Shown here in pieces: positions 34,196-42,281 of a DNA stretch of 64,000 nt. Below the pieces are notes generated by a model, which was not told the DNA's origin, ran no database searches, and worked only from the letters and a program-made list of their open reading frames with translations. Position numbers and translations under genes: made by a program. Source of the stretch: Sorangium cellulosum So0157-2 (GTDB lineage Bacteria; Myxococcota_A; Polyangia; Polyangiales; Polyangiaceae); the NCBI RefSeq assembly GCF_000418325.1, contig NC_021658.1, positions 930,001 to 994,000 of the forward strand, written 5' to 3'. The first letter of the stretch is position 1; each line of letters starts with the position of its first letter.

Positions 34196-35887
34196 ATGGA
34201 CCTCCTCCCCTCGGTCGGGCAGCGCCATCGCGTCCCGTACTTCGCCCTCGTCCCCGCCATCGTCGTCGCCGTGCTCGTCCTCGGCGGCATCGCCCTGCGC
34301 ACCACGCTGCAGATCGAGAAGGCCCGCCAGCAGACCGTCTTCGACGCGACCCTCACCCTCGCCGACGAGCGCGTCGACCGCCTCGACAAGCTGATCATCG
34401 CGCAGGACAACGTCGTCGCCGCGCACGTCGACGTGGCGAACCTCTCGGTCATCGCGCGGAGGTGGCTCCCCACCGCGGCGCGCGAGACGCCGACCGTGCG
34501 CGCCATCCTGGTCCTCGACATGGACCACGAGGCCCACGACGTGCTCGCGTTCGCCTCGCGCGGCGCCTCCGGCCGGGAGGACGACGCCTTCCGCAAGCTC
34601 CTGCTCGCCCGCCTCCTGCCCCAGATGAACTTCGACGGCGACGCGGCCGAGCTGCGCCACCTCCACCACGTCATCGATCAGCAGAGCCTGCTCGTGAGCT
34701 ACTGGCAGCGCGAGCACCAGGGGCGCCGGTTCCTCGTGGTCGCCTGGCACGAGGTGCCGCGCCTGGTCCACGAGGTGATGCCCCGGCTCTTCCGCGACCT
34801 CGATCGAGAGAAGAGCCGGATGAACGTCATCGACGAGGAGGGCCGCATCGTGTTCGGCCCGCCCATCATCGGCGGCGAGTTCACGGTCGGGCGCCCGTTC
34901 CCCACCACGCTCTACAACTGGCGCCTCCAGATGGCGCTCACCACCGCCGAGGAGCTCGGCGAGAAGGTGGAGCGGCAGCGCCTCATCGAGATCCTGATGG
35001 TCGGCTTCTCGGCCCTGGTCGCCCTGGCCGGGCTCGCGATCGTGGTGCTCGCCTCCGTGAACGAGCGGCGGCTCGCGGCGCTGAAGAGCGACTTCGTCGC
35101 GAACGTGTCCCACGAGCTCAAGACGCCGCTCTCGCTGGTCCGCATGTTCGGCGAGCTCCTCCTCGGCGACCGCGTGCCCAACGACGAGAAGCGCCGCCAG
35201 TACCTGCAGATCATCGTGAGCGAGAGCGAGCGGCTCACCGCGCTCATCGAGAACGTCCTCGATTTCGCCCGGGTCGAGCGGGGCAAGGCCGCCTACGAGT
35301 TCGCGCGCGGGAGCGTCGCCGAGGTGGCCGCGCGCGCCGTGGACATGTACCGCTACCGCGCCGAGCGCGAGGAGATGACGGTCGAGCTGACGGTCGCCGA
35401 CGGGCTGCCCGAGGCGCTCATCGACGCGCGCGCGCTCGAGCTCGCCATCGTGAACCTGCTCGACAACGCGCTCAAGTACGCGAAGGACGGCGGCCGCGTC
35501 GCGGTCGAGGTCGAGGTCGAGGGCGGGGGCGGCGGGCGCCTCTCCGCGCTGACGAACCGTGCGAGGCGCGTCGCCATCCGGGTGAGCGACCGGGGGCCCG
35601 GCATCGATCCGGACGAGCAGAAGCACATCTTCGAGCGCTTCGCGCGCGGCCGGCGAGCGAGCGAGCGGCAGGTGCGCGGCAGCGGCATCGGGCTCGCGCT
35701 CGTGAAGCACATCGCCGAGAGCCACGGCGGCGCCGTGCGGGTCGAGAGCCCGGTCACCGAGGACGGGCGCGGCAGCGCGTTCGTCGTGTCGCTCCCCGCG
35801 CTCGAGCACGACCGCGAGGCGCCGGAGCGGACCGCGCGGGCCGAGCCGCTCGCGGCCGACGCGGCGCCCGGCGCGGGGGCGACGTGA
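34196..35887 (+). CDS. Membrane sensor histidine kinase
   Basis: 563 residues. Transmembrane helix 1 is about residues 14-36 and helix 2 about 263-285, enclosing a periplasmic sensor region of about 225 residues with no recognised fold. The HisKA H-box is SHELKTPLS; the HATPase has the N-box NLLDNALKYA, G1 DRGPGIDP, F-box FERFARGR and G2 GSGIGLALVKH. It autophosphorylates and should pass phosphate to a response regulator not encoded here. It starts 12 bp after the GAF gene and overlaps the DUF2400 gene by four bases (GTGA). Confidence 0.93.
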   Translation: MDLLPSVGQRHRVPYFALVPAIVVAVLVLGGIALRTTLQIEKARQQTVFDATLTLADERVDRLDKLIIAQDNVVAAHVDVANLSVIARRWLPTAARETPTVRAILVLDMDHEAHDVLAFASRGASGREDDAFRKLLLARLLPQMNFDGDAAELRHLHHVIDQQSLLVSYWQREHQGRRFLVVAWHEVPRLVHEVMPRLFRDLDREKSRMNVIDEEGRIVFGPPIIGGEFTVGRPFPTTLYNWRLQMALTTAEELGEKVERQRLIEILMVGFSALVALAGLAIVVLASVNERRLAALKSDFVANVSHELKTPLSLVRMFGELLLGDRVPNDEKRRQYLQIIVSESERLTALIENVLDFARVERGKAAYEFARGSVAEVAARAVDMYRYRAEREEMTVELTVADGLPEALIDARALELAIVNLLDNALKYAKDGGRVAVEVEVEGGGGGRLSALTNRARRVAIRVSDRGPGIDPDEQKHIFERFARGRRASERQVRGSGIGLALVKHIAESHGGAVRVESPVTEDGRGSAFVVSLPALEHDREAPERTARAEPLAADAAPGAGAT

Positions 35888-36846
35888 CGGCGCGCAGGCG
35901 TGACGGGCGCGGTGAGACGGCGCCCCGGCGGAGCGATGCGGCGCCCCGGCGGAGCGAGACGGCCCCCCGGCGGAGCGAGACGGCCTCCCGGCGGGACGCT
36001 GCGCGGAGCGCTGCCTTGCAGGCGGCGCTGGACGGGGTGCGCGCGCGGTGCGCCATCGAGGAGCGCCGCGCGCAGGACCCGGTCTCCTTCGTCCATCGCT
36101 ACACCGATCCGGCCGATCAGGAGCTCGTGGCGCTCCTGGCCGCGTCGCTCGCCTTCGGCAACGTGAAGGCGCTGCGCGCCAAGATCGGCGAGGCGCTCGA
36201 CCGGCTAGGCCCGCAGATCGCCCTCACCGCCGACGACGCCCGGGCCGTCTCGGCGCGCCTCCGCGGCTTCCGGCACCGCGTCTACCGCGACCGCGACCTC
36301 GCGGCGCTCCTCGTCGGCGCGCGTCGGGTGCAGCGCGCCTCGGGCTCGCTCGGCGCCGCCTTCGCGGCCGAGCTCTCGCGCAGCCGCGACCTGCGCCAGG
36401 CCCTCGGCGCGTGGGTGCGCGCGATCCGGCGCGCTGGCGGGCTCGACCGCCGCCCGGACGACCGGGGTGCGGCGCACATCCTCCCCGACCCCGAGAAGGG
36501 CAGCGCCACGAAGCGGCTCATGCTCCTCTTGCGGTGGATGATCCGCCCCGCCGACGGCGTGGATCTCGGCCTCTGGCCGATACCGCCGTCCGCCCTCCTG
36601 ATCCCCGTCGACACCCACATCCAGAAGCTCGGCTACAACATCGGCCTCACCGACCGCAGGGGAGCCACCTGGAAGACGGCCGAGGAGATCACCGCCGCCC
36701 TCCGCGGCTTCGATCCCGCCGACCCGGTCAAATACGACTTCGCCCTGTGCCACCTCGGCATGCTCCAGCAGTGCCCGTCGCGACGCGATCCGGTCCGCTG
36801 CCAGGGGTGCGGCGTGAAACCCGTCTGCCGCCACTGGGACGAGTGA
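35884..36846 (+). CDS. TIGR02757/DUF2400 family protein
   Basis: 320 residues from a GTG overlapping the kinase stop. After an N-terminal repeat tract (four APRRSET-like heptads), the DUF2400 core appears: DPVSFVHRYTDPADQELVALL, ASLAFGNVKALR, PVDTHIQKLGYNIGLTDR. The C-terminus has four cysteines in CPSRRDPVRCQGCGVKPVC, spaced like an iron-sulfur loop of HhH DNA glycosylases. The biochemical role of the family is unknown; a nucleic-acid function is a fold-based guess. Translational coupling to a sensor kinase is unusual for it. Confidence 0.85.
   Translation: MTARRRDGRGETAPRRSDAAPRRSETAPRRSETASRRDAARSAALQAALDGVRARCAIEERRAQDPVSFVHRYTDPADQELVALLAASLAFGNVKALRAKIGEALDRLGPQIALTADDARAVSARLRGFRHRVYRDRDLAALLVGARRVQRASGSLGAAFAAELSRSRDLRQALGAWVRAIRRAGGLDRRPDDRGAAHILPDPEKGSATKRLMLLLRWMIRPADGVDLGLWPIPPSALLIPVDTHIQKLGYNIGLTDRRGATWKTAEEITAALRGFDPADPVKYDFALCHLGMLQQCPSRRDPVRCQGCGVKPVCRHWDE
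35914..35997. repeat. 21-bp tandem repeat, four copies
   Basis: Four in-frame units close to GAGACGGCGCCCCGGCGGAGC, encoding ETAPRRS-like heptapeptides at the N-terminus of the DUF2400 protein. Confidence 0.9.
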
Positions 36847-36981
36847 GCACGCCGTGCACAGTCATTTCGTCCAGGACAGCTGCAGGTCGTGCCGCGGAAA
36901 GCCTTGAAATCCTTCGAATTTGCACCGTATTTCAATTTTGTTTTGCAAGGATGCAACGATGGCGAGGGTGCTGCGTGATAA

Positions 36982-37086
36982 CTACCTGAAACGTGGTGGT
37001 AGGCAGGCCGGCACAGAGCCTGCTCTATCGGTGGGCGAGCGCCGTCGCGGAGACCTTCCCCCCCCAGGTCCGCGAGGCGCTTTTTT
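36982..37086 (+). ncRNA. Candidate small RNA or structured 3' region
   Basis: Hairpins CTACC/GGTAG (36982-37002) and GCAGGC/GCCTGC (37003-37023) run directly into a strong terminator. An AT-rich promoter-like stretch lies just upstream at 36904-36933. Could be an independent RNA of about 150 nucleotides or the 3' end of the preceding operon. No known family recognised. Confidence 0.45.
37038..37086 (+). terminator. Rho-independent terminator
   Basis: Composite stem AGCGCC, CGCGG, ACCT with complements AGGT, CCGCG, GGCGCT, a loop containing eight C, then a T-run ending at 37086. Confidence 0.82.
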
Positions 37087-37149
37087 CATTTTGTTTCAAC
37101 GGCCGCCAGAGGGCGCCCGCTCGGCGCTGCCACCGGCGTGACACGAAGC

Positions 37150-37187
37150 GCGCCGCAGCGGAGCCCCCCCGAGCTCCGCTGCGGCGC
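37150..37187. other. Perfect 14-bp hairpin with C-rich loop
   Basis: GCGCCGCAGCGGAG pairs with its complement across a 10-base loop holding seven C. No T-tract follows, so this is a structural element or a weak terminator. Confidence 0.6.
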
Positions 37188-37512
37188 CTTGATGTGTGCC
37201 CCCGTGCACCGGGGTGCTTACGGGACCCTTTCCACGTCTCTCCTCTCCCCGACGTGATGCGACCCGCATGCCACGTCCCGGGCCGGTCACGATGGAACCT
37301 TCGTGCACGCATGCAGCGAAGGTTTCGCGTCGAGCCCTGTGGCCCCGGACACTCGCCGCCACCGCCGTGCGATGCGACGCGGCTCGAAGCGAGCCGTCGC
37401 GACGTCCGTTTCCGTCGTGTTCCGTCGTGAGCAGTCGCGGAAGCGCGCTGTGGGATGGAAGCGGCGGAGTCGACCGGCCAGCGCTGTGTGACTTTCTCGC
37501 GCGCTGGTAGAA

Positions 37513-37552
37513 ATGATCATGAAACATCGTGTTCCCATGGATTCATGATCAT
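37513..37552. promoter_or_regulatory. Operator-like inverted repeat
   Basis: ATGATCATGAA at 37513-37523 and TTCATGATCAT at 37542-37552 are perfect complements with an 18-base gap. Each arm also contains the palindrome ATGATCAT. The AT-rich composition and position about 120 bp before the hydrolase gene suggest a regulator-binding site. Confidence 0.5.
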
Positions 37553-37670
37553 CTGGCGCCGAGCGCCGGTAAGCGAGCTCAGCGAGCGGCTGGCCGGCGC
37601 TCCGTCCGTGCGCCACTATTGCCGAGGGCGCTCGCATGCGGAAAACGGCGCCAGCAGGTAGATTGGGCGT

Positions 37671-38870
37671 ATGGTCTGGACATTCGGGGCAACCCTCCTG
37701 GTCGCGCTGGCTCTCGTGGCGCTGGCCGCGATCGGGCTGTGGGCGCACCTCTTCTACTGGGTCAAGCGGCTGACCCTGCCGCTCGAGTACAGCGTCGAAG
37801 AGGTCCTGCGGACCGAGGACGGCGCCCCGATCGAGATCCGCCGCGTCCCGGTCCCGCCCGGCGCGGAGGCGCAGCCGGATCTGCCGCCGATCCTCCTGGT
37901 TCACGGGATCGCCGCGAACCATAGAAATCAGGACATCCACCCCGATTACTCGCTGGCCCGCCACCTCGCCACGCTCGGACGCGACGTGTGGCTGCTGACG
38001 TTGCGGAGCGGCCGCCTCCTCACCCGCCTCGAGCGCCGCAACGTCCGCTTCTCGTCCATGGTCCGGTACGACCTGCCCTGCGCCTTCGACGCCATCCTGA
38101 AGCGCACCGGCGCCCGTTCGCTCGATTATGTCGGCTTCTCGATGGGCGGCATGCTCCTCTATGCCGCGCTCGGTCGCAGCGTGCCGGAGGATCGGGTGCG
38201 CCGCGTCGTCATCGTCGGCTCTCCGGGCCGCCTCGGCACGCCGGCGCGGCTCATGCGCTTTCTGCCGGGGCGGCTGCTCCCGGGCGTGCCGCTCCGCTTC
38301 ATGGCGCGCAGCGTCGCCTTCGCCTCGGAGTGGCTGCCGACGCCGATTCACCACGCCGTCGCCAATCCGCGCAACGTGCCTCCCGGCGTCACGCGGCTCG
38401 CGCTCGTCAACTGCATCGAGGACATCCCCGCTGCGCTGAACGCGGACTTCGCCGCCTGGCTGGCGAGCGACGGAGAGATCCGCGTGGACGGCGAGCGCGT
38501 CCTCGACGGCCTCGCGTCCGCCGCGGCGCCGGCCCTCTTCATCGCGGGCAGCGCCGACAGGATTGCCCCCGTCTCGTCGGTGCGCGCCGCGTTCGACGCG
38601 TGGGGGCGCGATCACCCGGAGACGCCGAAGCGGTTTCTCGTGCTCGGTCGTGACTTCGGGGCGCGGGAAGATTACGGCCACGGCGACCTCGCCGTGGGCG
38701 CCTATACCGGCGTCGAGCTCTTCGAGCCGATCGCCCGCTTCCTCGGCCCGGAGCGGCAGCCCGAAGACGCGCCGGGGCCCGAGACGGGCGCTCCGGCGCT
38801 GGAGGCCGTCCAGGCGCGTCAACCCACCTCCGACCAGGCCGATCCGCTGCCGGATCACCCGGCCGTGTGA
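37671..38870 (+). CDS. Membrane-anchored alpha/beta-hydrolase
   Basis: 399 residues. One N-terminal helix (about 5-28), then the fold: oxyanion HG in LLVHGIAANHRNQD, nucleophile elbow YVGFSMGGML, acid in FIAGSADRIAP and His in DYGHGDLAVG. The triad is complete. The family contains lipases, PHA-type and other acyl hydrolases; the substrate is not readable. A charged Pro/Glu tail of about 35 residues ends the protein. No obvious operon partner; an operator-like repeat lies upstream. Confidence 0.82.
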   Translation: MVWTFGATLLVALALVALAAIGLWAHLFYWVKRLTLPLEYSVEEVLRTEDGAPIEIRRVPVPPGAEAQPDLPPILLVHGIAANHRNQDIHPDYSLARHLATLGRDVWLLTLRSGRLLTRLERRNVRFSSMVRYDLPCAFDAILKRTGARSLDYVGFSMGGMLLYAALGRSVPEDRVRRVVIVGSPGRLGTPARLMRFLPGRLLPGVPLRFMARSVAFASEWLPTPIHHAVANPRNVPPGVTRLALVNCIEDIPAALNADFAAWLASDGEIRVDGERVLDGLASAAAPALFIAGSADRIAPVSSVRAAFDAWGRDHPETPKRFLVLGRDFGAREDYGHGDLAVGAYTGVELFEPIARFLGPERQPEDAPGPETGAPALEAVQARQPTSDQADPLPDHPAV

Positions 38871-39007
38871 CGCGTGCGCCCCGCGCGGCCGTATCGCGCA
38901 TTCCGCCGGACCGCCCCTCCGTGCTGGTCCCTGCGCTCCATCTCACGATCGCGCTCACGAGTGCGTGGAGGTCGAACGATCTCGAGTCGATGCGCGGTGA
39001 TCCGTGA

Positions 39008-39037
39008 TTGCGGAGCGAAAGCGAAGAGGCGTATCCT
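39008..39037 (+). promoter_or_regulatory. Putative promoter of first PPC-repeat lipoprotein
   Basis: TTGCGG, 18-base spacer, TATCCT, 58 bp before the start codon. The paralogous downstream gene has the same arrangement (TTGCGA, 18 bases, TATCGT). Confidence 0.5.
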
Positions 39038-39094
39038 CAACCGCGAAGTCTCCAAGAGCCGCGAGGCGGCCGGCGTATCCGCCAAAGGAAGTTC

Positions 39095-42046
39095 ATGAGT
39101 CAACCCGGATTGCGCTCCAGGTTCGAGCTGTCGTTCACAGCGCTCTGGCTGACGGCAGCTGCCCTCCTCGTCTGCTCTGCGTCCTGCGCGCGGGGAGACT
39201 CCTCGAGCATCACGTGCGATGACGGCCTCGCGATGTGCGGCGGCGGCGCGTGCGTCGACACGCAGATCGATCCCGACCACTGCGGCGGCTGCGACGGCGT
39301 CTGCGCGAGCGGGCAGCGGTGCGAGGCGGGCGAGTGCGTCGGCGAGGACAAGGGGAACGGCGGGGGCGGCGGGGACCAGGGGGGCGTAGAGGCCCCAGGG
39401 GAGTCGGAGGGGACCGGCGGCGCGCTCTGCGCGCCCGGCCTCGAGCCGTGCAGCGGCGGCTGCGTCGATCTCGACATCAACCCGCATCACTGCGGGGGCT
39501 GCGGCCAGGAATGCCCGGCCGGGCAGCTGTGCGAGGGCGGCGCCTGCCGTTGCGACGGCGGCCTCGCGGCGTGCGGCGGCAGCTGCGCGGATCTGACGAA
39601 AGATCCGCTGCATTGCGGCGGCTGCGACGTCCGGTGCGGGCTCAACGCGACGTGCGTGGACGGGGAGTGCGCCTGCGACGAGGGCCTCACGGACTGCGAC
39701 GGCAAGTGCGTCGATCTCGCGAGCCACCCGCAGCACTGCGGCGCGTGCGGCGCGGCGTGCGGCGGGGGGCTGGTCTGCCAGGCGGGCACGTGCGCCTGCA
39801 TCGTCGGCGAGCACGAGGACATCGGCTCGACGATCCCGCAGGTCGTGAGGGGCACCACGCTCGGCGCAGACACCTATTTCGGGCTGGACTGCGTGGCCGC
39901 CGGCTCGACCGAGGTCGTCTACGAGTTCACGGCGGAAGAGGCCGGCACGTACAGGTTCGATACGGCCGGGTCGAGCTACGACACCGCGATCGCCGTGCTC
40001 GATCGCGCGGTCTGCCGCGAGCTCGCGTGCAACGACGATCGCGCGGGGGCCGAGGCGGCCGCCTCGGTGGTCCTCGAGGGAGGGGAGGAGATCCTCGTCG
40101 TCGTCTCGGGGTACAACGGCGCGCAAGGCGACTTCGTGCTCCACGTCGACCGGGCGGCGCCGCCGGCCTGCCCGGTGGGCACCATCGAGCCGACCCTCCC
40201 GCAGTCGGTCCACGGCGACACCTGGGCGCTCGGCGACGCCCTCGTGGCGAGCTGCGGCTCGCTCGACACCCCCGACGCGAGCTACGCGTTCACCGCGCCG
40301 CACGCCGGGAGGTTCATCTTCGACACGGCCGGCTCCTCGTTCGACACCGTCCTCGAGCTGCGCAGCGGGACCTGCACAGGCTCGGTGATCTCCTGCAACA
40401 ACAACAACGCATCCGAGATGACGTCGCGCGTCGTCGCGGACCTCACCGCGGGCCAGGCGGTGGTGGCGATCGTCGAAGGCGCCGAGGGAGAGTACGGGCC
40501 GTTCACGCTCAACGTCAGCGAGTACGTGCCGCCGCCGTGCCCGGAGCTCGTCCTCGACGCCGCCACGTTTCCGCAGCGGGTGACGGGCACCACCGCGATC
40601 GTGGATCGCGAGAGCGCCCTCTCGGCGCCCTGCGGCACCGGCGCCGGCCCCGAGGCCACCTATGCGTTCACCGCGCCGGCGGACGCGCTCTACACCTTCG
40701 ACACCATCGGCTCCGGCTTCGACTCGGTCCTCCACATCCACGACGGCACGTGCAGCGGGCCGAGCCTCGGGTGCAACGACGACGTGGCCACCGGCGTCCT
40801 TCAATCGCAGGTGAAGGTGCTGCTCGACGAGGGGCAGACGGTCATCGTCGTCGTGGACGGCTACAGCAGCTCGGCCTCCGGCGCCTACACGCTCAACGTG
40901 AGCCAGACCTTCGTCCCCCCGTGCCCGCTGATCGATCTCGGGACGACGGTGCCTCAGACGGTGACCGGGACGACCGCGGACGCGGTGGACCTGCTGCGCC
41001 CGACCTGCGGCGGCGCCGGCGGCCGCGAGGCGACCTACAGCTTCACCGCGCCCGAGGCAGGGACGTACCTCATCGATACGTTCGGATCGAGCTTCAACAC
41101 GACCCTCGCCGCGCTCGACGGCTCCTGCTCCGGGACCGCGATCGCGTGCAACGCCGACGCGGCAGGGAGCCAGCAGTCGCAGCTCACGCTGGATCTCGAG
41201 GAGGGGCAGACGATCATCCTGCTCATCGACGGCGAATCGGCGGCCGCGTCGGGCGATTTCACGCTCAATGTCGAGCGGTTCGACGGCGGCGGCACCTGCT
41301 CGACGCCCATCGAGCTCGCCTCCAGCTATCCCCAGGTCGTCACGGGGAGCACCGTCGATCAGCCCGGGTCGGTCACCCCGAGCTGCGGCTCCTCGACCGC
41401 GCCGGACATGATCTACAGCTTCACCGCGCCGGAGGACGGGACCTACATCTTCGATACGCTCGGATCGAGCCTCGACACGGTCCTCCAGATCTTGAATGGG
41501 AGCTGCAGGGGCGCGTCGCTCGGGTGCAACGACGACGCTTCGGGCGGCCGGCAATCGCTCGTCTCCGCCGTTCTCGTCGCGGGTCAGACCGTCTTCATCG
41601 TCGTCGACGGCCGCGGCACCAGCGCCGGCGACTACGTGCTCCAGGTCGACCGCTTCACCGGCCCGGGGACCTGCTCGACGGCGATCGATCTCGGCTCGGA
41701 GCTGCCGCTCACGAGGACCGGCACCACGTCGGGCCAGCCCAACTCGGCGACGCCCGTCTCCACCTGCTCGTCCAACTCGAGCGCCGCGGACATGGTGTTC
41801 ACCTACACCGCGCCGGTCGACGGTGACTACGTCATCGACACGATCGGATCGTCGTACGATACCGTGCTTCACGTGCACAGCGACGGCTGCGGCGGCGAGA
41901 CGCTCAACTGCAACGACGATTGGGGCGGCACCTCGAGGTCCGGGGTGAGGCTGACGCTCACCGCCGGTGAGGTCATCACCGTGGTCGTCGACGGATACGG
42001 CACGTCGTCGGGCAGCTTCACGCTGAACATCACCCCCGCTCCGTGA
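39095..42046 (+). CDS. Lipoprotein with Cys-rich repeats and six PPC-like modules
   Basis: 983 residues. Lipobox LVCSASC, then about 200 residues with a repeated CGG.CVD...DP.HCGGC...C..G..C pattern, five copies with a Gly-rich gap after the first. Six modules of about 115-120 residues follow, each with YxFTAPxxGxYxFDTxGSSFDT, a CNDD turn and a C-terminal VVVDGxxxxSGxFxLNV strand, resembling bacterial pre-peptidase C-terminal (PPC) domains. Probably a cell-surface adhesive or structural protein; no enzyme domain is present. AAAGGAAG precedes the ATG. It is the upstream member of a tandem paralogue pair. Confidence 0.82.
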   Translation: MSQPGLRSRFELSFTALWLTAAALLVCSASCARGDSSSITCDDGLAMCGGGACVDTQIDPDHCGGCDGVCASGQRCEAGECVGEDKGNGGGGGDQGGVEAPGESEGTGGALCAPGLEPCSGGCVDLDINPHHCGGCGQECPAGQLCEGGACRCDGGLAACGGSCADLTKDPLHCGGCDVRCGLNATCVDGECACDEGLTDCDGKCVDLASHPQHCGACGAACGGGLVCQAGTCACIVGEHEDIGSTIPQVVRGTTLGADTYFGLDCVAAGSTEVVYEFTAEEAGTYRFDTAGSSYDTAIAVLDRAVCRELACNDDRAGAEAAASVVLEGGEEILVVVSGYNGAQGDFVLHVDRAAPPACPVGTIEPTLPQSVHGDTWALGDALVASCGSLDTPDASYAFTAPHAGRFIFDTAGSSFDTVLELRSGTCTGSVISCNNNNASEMTSRVVADLTAGQAVVAIVEGAEGEYGPFTLNVSEYVPPPCPELVLDAATFPQRVTGTTAIVDRESALSAPCGTGAGPEATYAFTAPADALYTFDTIGSGFDSVLHIHDGTCSGPSLGCNDDVATGVLQSQVKVLLDEGQTVIVVVDGYSSSASGAYTLNVSQTFVPPCPLIDLGTTVPQTVTGTTADAVDLLRPTCGGAGGREATYSFTAPEAGTYLIDTFGSSFNTTLAALDGSCSGTAIACNADAAGSQQSQLTLDLEEGQTIILLIDGESAAASGDFTLNVERFDGGGTCSTPIELASSYPQVVTGSTVDQPGSVTPSCGSSTAPDMIYSFTAPEDGTYIFDTLGSSLDTVLQILNGSCRGASLGCNDDASGGRQSLVSAVLVAGQTVFIVVDGRGTSAGDYVLQVDRFTGPGTCSTAIDLGSELPLTRTGTTSGQPNSATPVSTCSSNSSAADMVFTYTAPVDGDYVIDTIGSSYDTVLHVHSDGCGGETLNCNDDWGGTSRSGVRLTLTAGEVITVVVDGYGTSSGSFTLNITPAP

Positions 42047-42206
42047 GGACGCGCCGCGCTCGCCCTCTCGCCGGTCCGGCGGCGCTGCCGCCCGCCGCGC
42101 TGAGCTCGCCGCGACGCCTCCGCGAGGCGCGGCGAGCACGGTCCAGGCCGCGGCTCGAGCCGCGCGTGGCCAGGCGAACTTCTCGCTCCACGAGCGCCCC
42201 CGCCGG

Positions 42207-42236
42207 TTGCGAATACCTCGGGCGTGAGCGTATCGT
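42207..42236 (+). promoter_or_regulatory. Putative promoter of second PPC-repeat lipoprotein
   Basis: TTGCGA, 18-base spacer, TATCGT, 46 bp before the start codon; same layout as at 39008-39037. Confidence 0.5.
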
Positions 42237-42281
42237 GTTATCCGCTCCGCCCCCAACGGCCAGGTACCCCCAAGGATGCAT

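Larger units (their letters stand above)
36847..37670. other. Gene-free region with RNA hairpins and an operator-like inverted repeat
   Basis: 824 bp with no credible protein gene, more AT-rich at both ends (36903-36960 and 37505-37560). It contains a possible promoter (TTGAAA, 18-base spacer, TATTTC at 36904-36933), the structured segment 36982-37086, a second hairpin at 37150-37187, a TTCCGTCGTG direct repeat at about 37409-37428, and the inverted repeat at 37513-37552. Confidence 0.6.

Noticed and set aside
31546-36846. A 1766-codon uninterrupted frame spanning the GAF, kinase and DUF2400 genes
   Set aside because: It results from the scarcity of stop codons in GC-rich DNA; only its first 290 or so codons and its last 320 look like protein, and the middle is a shadow of the kinase gene.
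37303-37510. Short plus-strand frames in the gene-free region before the hydrolase
   Set aside because: No start signals or conserved-looking composition.
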